This document shows, one piece after another, positions 17,612-25,474 of a stretch of DNA of 64,000 bases. The stretch is from contig CAZWZF010000005.1 of assembly GCA_964638715.1 (NCBI GenBank), forward strand, positions 110,234 to 174,233, read 5' to 3'. This stretch comes from JBAXQQ01 sp037131695. GTDB taxonomy: Bacteria; Armatimonadota; Hebobacteria; CAIYQO01. A program made the position numbers and the translations under genes. The first letter of the stretch is position 1. Every line of letters begins with the position of its first letter. The notes beneath the pieces were generated by a model. It was not told the origin of the DNA, searched no databases, and saw only the letters and a program-made list of their open reading frames with translations.

Positions 17612-18430
17612 ATGACATTAAGCACTGATTTTAAGCTGGCAATTATAGGCTCCGGCAAAATGGGCGAGGCAATGGCGTCAGGGATATTGAGAGCCGGGTT
17701 GATTAAACCGCAGAATCTCACTATGACCGATGTCGATAAAGTTCGCGGAACGAAACTGGCAGAAGAATTGGGCATAATTTTCACCACCGATAACGTATCT
17801 GCTGTAAAATCAGCCAATGCTGTTATTCTTGCAGTTAAACCGCAATATATTGACTCAGTATGCCAGCAGATTATGAAGTCTTTATCGGAAAAATGCATAA
17901 TTATCAGCATTGCCGCTGGAATTAAGATGCAGCGAATTGTACTTGCGCTTGATAACAAAAACATCAAACTTGTGCGTACAATGCCGAATACTCCGTGCTT
18001 GGTAGGTGCTGGCGCGATAGCGATGTCATTCTCTGCATCTATTACTCCCGAAGATAAAACTTTCGTTAATACTTTACTTGCCCCTTTAGGCATGACTGCG
18101 GAATTACCTGAAGACAAGTTGAATGCGATTACCGGACTCAGCGGAAGCGGTCCGGCTTATGTTGCTATCCTTATTGAAGCTCTGGCTGATGGTGGTGTGC
18201 TGATGGGATTACCACGGCAGATTGCTTTGGAATTTGCGGCGCAAACTGTTTATGGCACAGCGAAATTAATATTGGATTCCGGTGAACATCCTGCGGTAGT
18301 TAAAGATGCTGTCTGTTCACCTGGCGGCACAACCATTGAAGCGGTAGCAGCTTTAGAAGAGAATGGATTCAGGTCTGCGGCAATATCCGCTGTCCGGGCG
18401 GCGACAAACCGGGCAAAGGAATTGGGATGA
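17612..18430 (+). CDS. proC: Pyrroline-5-carboxylate reductase ProC
   Basis: ProC reduces pyrroline-5-carboxylate to proline with NAD(P)H. From ATG 17612 the protein has 272 residues, the usual length. It has a Rossmann GSGKMGEAMASGI motif, VKPQYI, a conserved MPNTPCLVGAGAIAM and the C-terminal LSGSGPAYV plus SPGGTTIEAV signatures. The frame extends back to 17486 inside sepF, but GGGGTGA at 17600 suits 17612 (17606 is the alternative). The stop overlaps the yggT start by 4 bp (ATGA). Confidence 0.96.
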   Translation: MTLSTDFKLAIIGSGKMGEAMASGILRAGLIKPQNLTMTDVDKVRGTKLAEELGIIFTTDNVSAVKSANAVILAVKPQYIDSVCQQIMKSLSEKCIIISIAAGIKMQRIVLALDNKNIKLVRTMPNTPCLVGAGAIAMSFSASITPEDKTFVNTLLAPLGMTAELPEDKLNAITGLSGSGPAYVAILIEALADGGVLMGLPRQIALEFAAQTVYGTAKLILDSGEHPAVVKDAVCSPGGTTIEAVAALEENGFRSAAISAVRAATNRAKELG

Positions 18431-18711
18431 GATTAATTGTCAGTCAAATCTTGGATTTTGCTATTTACGCAGTAATGGTGCTGGCTATCTTCAGTTCTGT
18501 TATGTCCTGGATACCTTCTTTACGCTGGACAGAAATTGGCAAGCTCGTATTCAACCTGACAGATCCTGTTTATATGCGTTTTAGAAAATTATTTCCACCT
18601 TTGATGATTAAAAAGGGAGTGGCAATGGATTTTTCGGCGATAGCAGCTTTCTTTACGTTTTATCTTGCTTATGCGTTATTGAAGAAATTCATAGTACCAT
18701 TAATTCCATAA
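18427..18711 (+). CDS. yggT: YggT family membrane protein
   Basis: A 94-residue protein with two predicted transmembrane segments (about 5-30 and 66-92) separated by the conserved segment SWIP...LTDPVYMRFRKLFPP typical of YggT/YlmG. Relatives affect division-site or thylakoid nucleoid organisation in Firmicutes and Cyanobacteria. Translation is coupled to proC through an ATGA overlap. Confidence 0.93.
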   Translation: MRLIVSQILDFAIYAVMVLAIFSSVMSWIPSLRWTEIGKLVFNLTDPVYMRFRKLFPPLMIKKGVAMDFSAIAAFFTFYLAYALLKKFIVPLIP

Positions 18712-18736
18712 ATAATAGAAAAAATGGAGACAGAAA

Positions 18737-19180
18737 ATGTCAGAATTAACACCTAATGATATTGTAAATAAAGAATTTAAAAAATCACTCAGCGGATATA
18801 ATGTTCAGGAAGTTGATGATTTTATGCAGATTTGCTCCGATGCGCTGTTTCATGCGATTGAAGAAAAGATACGCCAGCAGGCTGTTATAGATGAGTTGCA
18901 AAAGCAGGTTGAAAATAATCGCCGCCAGGAAGATTTTATAAAGTCAGCATTAATTCTGGCAGAAAAAACTGCTGATGAAACACGAATGTCAGCACGAAAA
19001 GATGCTGAATTACAGCGGCGGGAAATTGAAATAGAGCTTCAGCGTGAACGAACAGAATTAGCAGCGTTGAAACAAAAACAATGCGCCATGCTGGCAGAGG
19101 TGCGTGCTGCTTTGTATTCGCAGCTTGCATTGCTTGAATCACAGGAAAAGAAGTTCACCCCGCCGGAAAACGCGGGTTGA
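18737..19180 (+). CDS. divIVA: DivIVA-domain protein
   Basis: A 147-residue protein with the DivIVA N-terminal domain (LTPNDIVNKEFKKSLSGYNVQEVDDFM) followed by a long coiled coil rich in Gln, Arg and Glu up to about residue 140. DivIVA recognises curved membrane at poles or septa. This version is short. A GGAGACAG site precedes the start. It closes the division cluster and ends 1 bp before the stop of the convergent regulator gene. Confidence 0.92.
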   Translation: MSELTPNDIVNKEFKKSLSGYNVQEVDDFMQICSDALFHAIEEKIRQQAVIDELQKQVENNRRQEDFIKSALILAEKTADETRMSARKDAELQRREIEIELQRERTELAALKQKQCAMLAEVRAALYSQLALLESQEKKFTPPENAG

Positions 19181-19181
19181 A

Positions 19182-19874
19182 TTAACCGAATCGATAACCT
19201 ACATTGCGTACCGTAGTGATTAGCTCGCCATGTACCGGGCCCAACTTTGCGCGCAAACGCCGAATATGCACGTCTACCGTTCGGGTACCGCCAAAGTAAT
19301 CATCACCCCATACTTGTTCCAACAGTTCTTCGCGAGAAAAAACGCGCCTGCGGTGGGTAGCGAGGAATTTCAGAAGCTCGAACTCTTTGTAAGTCATGTC
19401 AACGCTTTCGCTGTCTACCCATACTTCATATGTCGCCAGATTCATTCGCAAATTTTCGATATTCAGGATATCTTTCGGCATCCGCGATCCCTGGGTTTTC
19501 CACAGAGCGAATCTTATGCGCGCTTCCAATTCAACTGGGTTTACCGGCAATATTAAAAAGTCGTGCATGCTGGGTCCAAAACTTACTCGGGGCATTTCTT
19601 CTGGACGGGCAATTATAATTACAGGGACATATTCCCAGGCGGCTTTTACCGCATTCACCAGGTTGGTATTCAGGCGGAACTCGCGCGAGCCTGCGTCAAC
19701 AAATACAACTTGCGGGTTTGATACGCGATTGAAGAATTGATAATGTGCGCGTGGTATGATGTGGATACCATATCCCATTCGGGTGATATGGTCAATAAAG
19801 ACCGCGACCGGCTCAGTCCGCTCGCGATCTGTAACTACTACCAATTCAGTGGAGGGTGTCCCCCTGAAAGTCAC
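19182..19874 (-). CDS. OmpR-family regulator with atypical receiver
   Basis: A 230-residue protein with an N-terminal receiver-like domain and a C-terminal OmpR/PhoB winged helix (MTYKEFELLKFLATHRRRVFSR, EQVWGDDYFGGTRTVDVHIRRLRAKLG, TVRNVGYRFG). In the receiver the Asp60 position may be kept (VVFVDAG), but the N-terminal acidic pair, the Thr/Ser switch and the conserved Lys (ILPVNP instead of LVKPF) are missing. It probably works without classical phosphorylation, and no kinase gene is adjacent. The GTG start has GGAGG 9 nt upstream. It converges on the division cluster. Confidence 0.88.
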   Translation of the reverse strand: MTFRGTPSTELVVVTDRERTEPVAVFIDHITRMGYGIHIIPRAHYQFFNRVSNPQVVFVDAGSREFRLNTNLVNAVKAAWEYVPVIIIARPEEMPRVSFGPSMHDFLILPVNPVELEARIRFALWKTQGSRMPKDILNIENLRMNLATYEVWVDSESVDMTYKEFELLKFLATHRRRVFSREELLEQVWGDDYFGGTRTVDVHIRRLRAKLGPVHGELITTVRNVGYRFG

Positions 19875-19971
19875 TTTTTAAGGCCTCCGAATTATCTCCA
19901 GTGGTGACCATTCCACTAATTTAAAGCCTCATCGAGGACAATTATACTCAAAATTAATGGAATATGCCAAT

Positions 19972-20757
19972 TTATACCGTTAAACCCAATTCTATAGAGG
20001 TTAAATCAGTATATTTAATTAATTCAATGTTACTTTCCCTGCAATATTGTACTACTTTTTCATCAGTAACTAATGCTGTTTCCTCTGCACGTTCTGCTGC
20101 TATTTTACCCGCTTGACCATTTTTAAATCTTATCTTATTCATATCGTCATTATTAAGTCCAAGATGGGTAACCATTTTATAAGTGCCATCCCCGGCGGCT
20201 TTCAGTCTTGCGATAAGTTTATCGCCTGGTGTGGCAAATTCGCCATCAACATTGGGTAATCCTTTCAATGCCGATGTATCATTTACCAGTCCTTCATTTT
20301 TTGCCAGTTCTGCTATGTGTTTATCTATTTCATATTCATATAACCAGCCAAATACACAGTGCTGGTCAATGTATGATATTTCTATTCCGGTTGCGCGCAT
20401 AATATCCAACTGTGATTTGATTTCATACATTATTTCATCTATTTTCGCATGGGCATCAAACTGGTCATTGGGAAATAGTGGGAATGTGCCGTCTTCCAAC
20501 AGCATTGAAGGTACTTTATCAGTCTGGTCAACGGAACCCCAACGCGGGTATTCCCATTCGCAATTTATTACCGCATGCAACCCTATGCATAATCCCGGGG
20601 TGTATGGATGCAGCAATTCCACCGCATCTTTGAAGTTTGCACAGTTAACCATTAATGATGTGTTGCGGATGATTCCGGTGGTGTATGCTTTTTCTACTGC
20701 CAGGTTAACTGACTGGCATAATCCGGCATCGTCAGCGCGAGTTAATAACCGTATCAT
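19972..20757 (-). CDS. ChbG/HpnK (YdjC-like) carbohydrate deacetylase
   Basis: The 261 residues match the YdjC/ChbG family, metal-dependent deacetylases acting on oligosaccharides or hopanoid-linked sugars. The family's metal site is visible as the Asp pair in TRADDAG (9-10), His61 in IGLHAV and the His of YIDQHCVFGW. The length fits. An AAGGA site precedes the ATG. It lies downstream of ComB on the same strand, but a ~150-bp repeat element separates them, so co-transcription is doubtful. The substrate cannot be read from sequence. Confidence 0.85.
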   Translation of the reverse strand: MIRLLTRADDAGLCQSVNLAVEKAYTTGIIRNTSLMVNCANFKDAVELLHPYTPGLCIGLHAVINCEWEYPRWGSVDQTDKVPSMLLEDGTFPLFPNDQFDAHAKIDEIMYEIKSQLDIMRATGIEISYIDQHCVFGWLYEYEIDKHIAELAKNEGLVNDTSALKGLPNVDGEFATPGDKLIARLKAAGDGTYKMVTHLGLNNDDMNKIRFKNGQAGKIAAERAEETALVTDEKVVQYCRESNIELIKYTDLTSIELGLTV

Positions 20758-20781
20758 ATTATGCTTCCTTTGAAATAGACC

Positions 20782-20933
20782 TGTCCGGAAATAAGGAATG
20801 AGTAGATTTTGAGGCTATTTTTTCGTCATACAAAGCTTTTATTTTACACTTTATCTGGATTGATAAACGTAAAATAAACAACGCAGTATGGCGGAAAAAG
20901 AGTCCAAAAGATGCCATTATTTATTTCCGGACA
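20782..20933 (-). repeat. Dispersed ~150-bp element, copy A
   Basis: It is bounded by a perfect 13-bp inverted repeat (TGTCCGGAAATAA at 20782-20794, complement at 20921-20933). On the minus strand it contains GGCATCTTTTGGACTC, a CGCCATAC segment, a long hairpin centred on GTTTATC/GATAAAG, and ATAGCCTCAAAAT. All recur in the same order at 29274-29421. The right end overlaps the comB stop codon. There is no coding potential. Confidence 0.8.
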
Positions 20934-21721
20934 TGTCTAATATAATTTATAAGCTTTACGCCAATAATTTTACCGGCAATCTCTGCGTCGCCAATTACCA
21001 TTGGAATAGAAGAATAGCTGTCTTTTTGTGCGCAGAAAGTGACATCTGGTCCATATCCTATTTCCATCAGTCGAAGCGCGTGTTTTGACGTGCGAAAAAT
21101 TTGATTCAGACCATTTATTTTTATATCTTCGCACATCAATTCATATTCCCTGCTCATGTCGGCATGTATAGGCAAGGATATTTCTCCGGCAATACATGCG
21201 CAAGATGCGTCATCTTCCGGTGAGATAAAATTTTCGTCAGGAAATTTTCCAGCGGATATTAATACCACAGGTTTTTGAAGACGCTCTGATTCGTCTTTTG
21301 CCCAATTTGAGATGGAACAGAGATTTGCGACAGAACCGATAGCGATTGCGCTTGCTCCACGGCAGGCGGTCAGTCTTTGGGCACCATTGCTGGAAGTGAA
21401 AATGATAGTCTTACCACTGAAATCACCATAAGCAGCAACTTCTTCCGGGCTGTTGCCTACATCGAATCCCGGCAGTTTCAATCCGCCTCTTTCACCGATA
21501 AGTAATGCGTCTGGATAATATTTTACCGCTTCACGCGCATCCATTTCATCTGCAACAACTAACATTTCGCTCGCTCCGGCGGCAAATAATGCGGCGATTG
21601 TTGCGCTGGCACGTAAGGCATCTACGACTACAGTTACTGCATTTAACTCGACTGCTAATTTACATCCTGCAGCTCCGCGCATAATATATGTTGCAATTTC
21701 TGGTTTATTATTGTTATTCAC
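20921..21721 (-). CDS. comB: ComB-family 2-phosphosulfolactate phosphatase
   Basis: ComB hydrolyses 2-phosphosulfolactate in coenzyme M synthesis, but many bacteria without CoM carry homologs of unresolved role. Visible family motifs are VVVDALRASATI, IGERGGLKLPGFDVGNSPEE and IIFTSSNGAQRL. I chose GTG 21721 (266 residues) because TATTAT lies 6 nt upstream and the family does not need the extra residues from TTG 21760. The C-terminal stop lies inside the end repeat of element A. No other CoM gene is in view. Confidence 0.82.
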   Translation of the reverse strand: MNNNNKPEIATYIMRGAAGCKLAVELNAVTVVVDALRASATIAALFAAGASEMLVVADEMDAREAVKYYPDALLIGERGGLKLPGFDVGNSPEEVAAYGDFSGKTIIFTSSNGAQRLTACRGASAIAIGSVANLCSISNWAKDESERLQKPVVLISAGKFPDENFISPEDDASCACIAGEISLPIHADMSREYELMCEDIKINGLNQIFRTSKHALRLMEIGYGPDVTFCAQKDSYSSIPMVIGDAEIAGKIIGVKLINYIRHVRK

Positions 21722-21858
21722 GGGTAAATAATACCTTATACCGATAGAAAATTCTATCAATAGTGGATATTTTTTATAATTATCTTATCCAATTTTAAAT
21801 ATTATGATACAATTAGATATGATAATACCGTAAATAAGTCAGACAGGATAAATTTACT

Positions 21859-23181
21859 ATGAAATTATATGTATTAATATTAATAGTGATACTTACTTTT
21901 GTTCAAAATGCGTTTGCACAAACAGTTGCTACCGCAATAAATTTTGACGGAATTTTTATTGCTCCTATATTAAATGGTGGTGAGAATACCGCCGTGCAAT
22001 ATGGCGGGAGTGAATATGAGTTTACCGTAGTCAGCAAAGATGAACAGAGTAAAATAGCTGTTTTGCGTGCGGATTGCAAGACAACTCCTTTAAAAACAGG
22101 CAATTCCAATAATGTGTTGATAGGTTCTGTTTGCCGTGCTGTAATTTTCAAACCCGCCGAGATGAAATCAGCGTCGATTACTGTTACCGGCAAAGTTGTC
22201 GGATGGCAGTTGAATAAAGCCGACTTCATGATGATGGAGATAGCTTTCACTGATGAATTGCCGGTCGGCACACCAGTCGTTGATAACTATGGCGAAGTTA
22301 TTGCTTTTGCGATAAACAACAAATATGCCATCGCAATAAATGATGTTAAATCATTATTAAAATCTTCCATGATTAATCTCCCGCCGCAATCAAAACCAAA
22401 AGCATACAGCGACGCGGTTCTGCCGGCGCGCCTTTCCCAGGGAATCGCATTTCTTGCCGTTGGACAATCACCGGTGCAAGTTCGAATAAATGCAAAAGAT
22501 AATGCGCATTTGATCACTATACCTGCTGGTGCTTTTCTTCGCGGGACCAAGCCGACAGAGGCAAGGGGATTTCCGGCCGACGAATTGCCGCAAAAAAGCG
22601 TAACATTAAATGAATATGAAATATATCGTGATGAAGTTACTGTGAAGCAATACCAGCAGTTTTGTACTGAAACAAACCGGAAAATGCCCAAATCGCCGGA
22701 TTGGGGGTTGCAGGATAATAAACCAATGGTGAACGTAACCTGGCAGGATGCCGTCGATTACGCCGCCTGGGCCGGTGGGAAATTGCCAACAGAAGCACAA
22801 TGGGAAAAAGCGGCACGCGGTACCGATGGCAAGATATTCCCGTGGGGCAATAGTTTCAGTCTTACCAGATGTGTTTCGCTGACTGATGATAGAACCAGTC
22901 CTGCAGATGAATACGACCTGACCGACGATGAAAGCGTTTATGGTGTAAGGCACATGGCAGGCAATGTGATGGAATGGTGCTATGACTGGTACGATGCTGC
23001 TTTTTATGATATTGGTACAGATAAAAACCCGGCTGGCCCTGAAAATGGAACAGCAAAAGTATTGCGCGGTGGTTCATTCCGCTACAATCTGCCTTCTCGT
23101 TTCCGCTGCGCCGCCCGTTACTCATTCGAGCCAAACTATGCCGGTCAAGGCGTAGGGTTCAGGTGTGTGATAACGAAATAA
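21859..23181 (+). CDS. Secreted trypsin-like plus SUMF1 (FGE-sulfatase) domain protein
   Basis: A 440-residue protein with a signal peptide (residues 1-21, FAQ). Residues 25-170 look like a divergent trypsin-like barrel with a GTPVVDNYGEVIAFA strand where active proteases have GSPL or GNSGGP. No catalytic Ser is seen. Residues 215-438 form a SUMF1 domain (ITIPAGAFLRGT, DEVTVKQYQQFC, MVNVTWQDAVDYAAWAGGKLPTEAQWEKAARG, MAGNVMEWCYD, VLRGGSF, GVGFRCV). In the active-site region SRFRCAAR keeps the second Cys of formylglycine-generating enzymes but has Ser at the first, so oxidase activity is unlikely. It is probably a binding or scaffolding protein. Confidence 0.8.
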   Translation: MKLYVLILIVILTFVQNAFAQTVATAINFDGIFIAPILNGGENTAVQYGGSEYEFTVVSKDEQSKIAVLRADCKTTPLKTGNSNNVLIGSVCRAVIFKPAEMKSASITVTGKVVGWQLNKADFMMMEIAFTDELPVGTPVVDNYGEVIAFAINNKYAIAINDVKSLLKSSMINLPPQSKPKAYSDAVLPARLSQGIAFLAVGQSPVQVRINAKDNAHLITIPAGAFLRGTKPTEARGFPADELPQKSVTLNEYEIYRDEVTVKQYQQFCTETNRKMPKSPDWGLQDNKPMVNVTWQDAVDYAAWAGGKLPTEAQWEKAARGTDGKIFPWGNSFSLTRCVSLTDDRTSPADEYDLTDDESVYGVRHMAGNVMEWCYDWYDAAFYDIGTDKNPAGPENGTAKVLRGGSFRYNLPSRFRCAARYSFEPNYAGQGVGFRCVITK

Positions 23182-23205
23182 TTGAGAATTACGCAATTCT
23201 TTTGT

Positions 23206-23255
23206 CTGAACCACGATTTTTGGATTATTCGATTAAAGGATTACTTCTTATTGAG
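23206..23255 (+). repeat. GAACCAC-GATT phrase arm
   Basis: CTGAACCACGATTTTTGGAT followed by TATTCGATTAAAGGATTAC repeats a GGATT/GATT phrase every 8-10 bp. It matches the arms of the palindromes at 41392-41446 and 56095-56661. Confidence 0.55.
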
Positions 23256-23260
23256 ATTCG

Positions 23261-23305
23261 TAATTTTTAATTATTAATTTTTAATTTTTAATTATTAATT
23301 AATTA
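23261..23305. repeat. Heptanucleotide array (TAATTTT type)
   Basis: Units TAATTTT, TAATTAT, TAATTTT, TAATTTT, TAATTAT, TAATTAA in 7-bp register. The array runs into the stop codon of the HNH gene. Confidence 0.8.
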
Positions 23306-23793
23306 ACCGGCGCGTATGGTGCCAGAAAGTCGTTCCAGTCCGGGTTGTTTAAGGCAGATACGAACTTGTGGTAGCTTATATATGGCAGGCATTTTGGCCT
23401 TCGCGGTTTTACCAGCAGCGATAACCCCACATCTTCGGGGGTTCGGTCACCCTTCAAATTATTGCATTTTGTGCAGCAGCATACCAGATTTTCCCATTCG
23501 TTTTGCCCGCCTTTTGCCCGCGGGGTGACGTGATCTATCGTTAATGGCAGGTGCGATGTGCCGCAATAGGCGCATTTGTATCCGTCGCGGGTAAAGACGC
23601 CTTTTCGGGTAGGACGGACAACCTGCATGGGGCGTCTGATGAAATGATTCAGGCGTACTACACTGGGACGGTTCAAATTGCCGTCGTCAACCGGGTGTGC
23701 CTTGCCGAGATACACCATCGTCACCGCCCGCCGCTTGCTTGTCACATTCAATGGCTGATAATTGTGGTTCAACACCAATACTTCGTCCGTCAT
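23299..23793 (-). CDS. HNH endonuclease family protein
   Basis: From ATG 23793 (GGGGGTAG site upstream) the protein has 164 residues. The N-terminus MTDEVLVLNHNYQPLNV is typical of a widespread chromosomal HNH family. The nuclease motif runs CAYCG-x(9)-IDHVTPRAKGG-x(4)-ENLVCCCTKCNNLKG, with both zinc-binding Cys pairs and the catalytic His present. A longer frame from 23826 would start inside a hairpin. A structured leader with an intrinsic terminator lies immediately upstream. The biological target is unknown for this family. Confidence 0.88.
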   Translation of the reverse strand: MTDEVLVLNHNYQPLNVTSKRRAVTMVYLGKAHPVDDGNLNRPSVVRLNHFIRRPMQVVRPTRKGVFTRDGYKCAYCGTSHLPLTIDHVTPRAKGGQNEWENLVCCCTKCNNLKGDRTPEDVGLSLLVKPRRPKCLPYISYHKFVSALNNPDWNDFLAPYAPVN

Positions 23794-23807
23794 CACTACC
23801 CCCGTAA

Positions 23808-23839
23808 CAAAAAACCCGCATGTCATGGCGACACACGGG
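23808..23839 (-). terminator. Intrinsic terminator in the HNH leader
   Basis: On the minus strand CCCGTGTGTC and GACATGCGGG form a stem (with wobble pairs) followed by TTTTTT. It ends about 15 nt before the HNH ATG. Its placement suggests an attenuator or the end of a small RNA. Confidence 0.75.
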
Positions 23840-23992
23840 CTTTATATATTCTGGCTGCTTTGCATACACGCGTTATCAACGCGGCAAAAAGAACGGCGAC
23901 ACCTTAACTTGCGTCCCCACACTCTGCGCCTGACAATCGCAAATACACTAATCATGGTGTTATTATTACCAGAAAACGCTATATGTTGTCAA
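23840..23992 (-). promoter_or_regulatory. Candidate structured leader or small RNA upstream of the HNH gene
   Basis: On the minus strand TTGACA (23992-23987) precedes an AT-rich AATAAT at about 19 bp. The region then holds a perfect hairpin CGCGTT-GAT-AACGCG and a GGGGACGCAAG segment before the terminator. There is no open frame of note. The function is not recognised. Confidence 0.4.
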
Positions 23993-24095
23993 TGGGGTGG
24001 GGGAAAATGAAAAGATTTTTCATATACCAAAATTAAAGGTAATATGGTAATATTCACCCATAAAATTAGTTTGTCGTTAAATAGGAATAAGAAAC

Positions 24096-24617
24096 ATGAC
24101 ACAAGAAATTGAGAAAAACGACCACAACAATATTATTCTGGATAATTTGATATTGCTGATATCTGTGATGTTTATAACATGGGGTATATTAAGGTGTATA
24201 GATTTACCAGTTGTATTCCAAAACACTATTTACAATTATTATTTGCCTCAAAAATTTTTACTTCCAACTAATGGTGGCATGTTTGATATTATGGAAGGTA
24301 CGAAATTAGATACTGCGCCAATGTTTATAAAATGCTTGGCAGATTTACTTGGCATAGTTATGGTTTATTCTGGAATTGTTTTGTTGAAACGCAAATATTA
24401 TGCGGTAAATATAACTGTATTCGTATTAATTGCAGCAATATCAGTTAAAATAATTGGAGTTATATTATCCTTTCAGAGATACATAGTTTTTTCAGAGATT
24501 TTTTTAATGCTATTAATAAATTTGTTTTTCAATTTTATAATATATCAAATTCTTCAAAAGATTAAAAAAGATGATTCATTAATTAATAGCAGTGAAAATG
24601 GAGTTCAAAATGACTAA
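24096..24617 (+). CDS. Four-helix membrane protein of unknown function
   Basis: A 173-residue AT-rich gene. The protein has a polar N-terminus, then hydrophobic segments at about 18-38, 85-105, 112-130 and 135-160, and a charged C-terminus (QKIKKDD). No known motif is present. The next gene is a paralog: both contain DNLILLI near the start, and YSGIVL followed by W/L-KRK in the middle. The stop overlaps the start of that gene by 8 bp. Codon and base use differ from the GC-richer housekeeping genes, suggesting recent acquisition or weak constraint. Confidence 0.6.
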   Translation: MTQEIEKNDHNNIILDNLILLISVMFITWGILRCIDLPVVFQNTIYNYYLPQKFLLPTNGGMFDIMEGTKLDTAPMFIKCLADLLGIVMVYSGIVLLKRKYYAVNITVFVLIAAISVKIIGVILSFQRYIVFSEIFLMLLINLFFNFIIYQILQKIKKDDSLINSSENGVQND

Positions 24618-25116
24618 TTTAATGGATTTCATCAAGAAAGATAGAACGTATTTTGATAATTTAATTTTATTGATAGCTCTATATTTGATTGTCAGTGCAA
24701 GTGGTGTATTTAGCTTTTTGTATAGCACTATCTTAATTTTAATTAATGGTCGCTTAACTGATTTATTTCATTTCGACAACATTAATTTTCGTTTTGTAAC
24801 ATGATTTCTGATAAATACCATTGAAATATTTCTGATTTATTCTGGGATAGTATTGTGGAAACGAAAACCTTGCGCAGCAGAAGTTACAATTAATGTAATT
24901 ATCGCATATATTGTTTTAAAAGCAGCTACCTCAATTTATTTTTTATACAAAGGTCTAATTGCATTAATATTTGGAAATTTGACTTTATATAAATCTGCAT
25001 ATACATCTGCTGTGTCTGGTGTTAGGCAAGGATTAACACAATTATTGTCTTTAGTGATTTTTATTGTAATCATAAATATCTTAAGAAAACTCAAGAAAGA
25101 GGGGATATTGGAATAA
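24610..25116 (+). pseudogene. Paralogous membrane protein interrupted by an in-frame TGA
   Basis: Two open segments, 24610-24804 and 24805-25116, are in the same reading frame and separated only by a TGA at 24802-24804. Read through, they give one protein of about 168 residues collinear with the upstream gene (DNLILLI, then IEIFLIYSGIVLWKRK, then C-terminal ILRKLKKE). The TGA lies in the loop before the second helix pair. TGA is a normal stop in this genome (recN and others end with it), so this is best read as a nonsense mutation. A GGAG site precedes ATG 24610. Confidence 0.75.
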
Positions 25117-25165
25117 GGATCTGAATAGTATTTTAAACATCTAATAAAAGAGGTTATTAATAGTC

Positions 25166-25312
25166 AGTCACCGTGTGGAAAGGGACGCAAGTCCGGCTCG
25201 ATTTACATCAAGATTATCTTCCCCGTGAACGCCAATCTGCTTATTGGCGAGTGGTTAAAATGATGGATTGTCGAAAATCCGCCGGACTTGCATCCCTTTC
25301 CACACGGTGACT
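25166..25312. repeat. 147-bp palindromic element with 31-bp terminal inverted repeats
   Basis: The arms at 25166-25196 and 25282-25312 are complementary at 30 of 31 positions; the single difference gives a G-U pair in RNA. Between them is a nested hairpin CGCCAAT/ATTGGCG (25230-25249). No open frame is inside and no target-site duplication is obvious. It could be a MITE-like element or a structured RNA. The rest of the 358-bp gap before mreB holds only AT-rich sequence. Confidence 0.88.
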
Positions 25313-25474
25313 ATACATTTTTACAATTCTTACGCAAACCAATTTCTATAAATAAAAAGATATATAGAATTCAACACATCATATTTACCATCACCGACCC
25401 TTACTTATAAAACCATTCACAAGGGTATGTATTTCACCCTATTTTTGGTAAAATAACACGGCATTGTTATTAAT

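Noticed and set aside
23880..23920. c-di-GMP-I (GEMM) riboswitch suggested by GGGGACGCAAG and a later GCAGCC
   Set aside because: The GGCAAACC segment and the matching stem spacing are not found, so the resemblance is too thin without an Infernal search.
24802..24804. TGA recoded as a sense codon
   Set aside because: recN and other intact genes end with TGA, and no SECIS-like or other recoding signal is apparent. A nonsense mutation is simpler.
25166..25312. Rho-independent terminator
   Set aside because: The arms are 31 bp with an 85-nt insert and no T-run follows either end.
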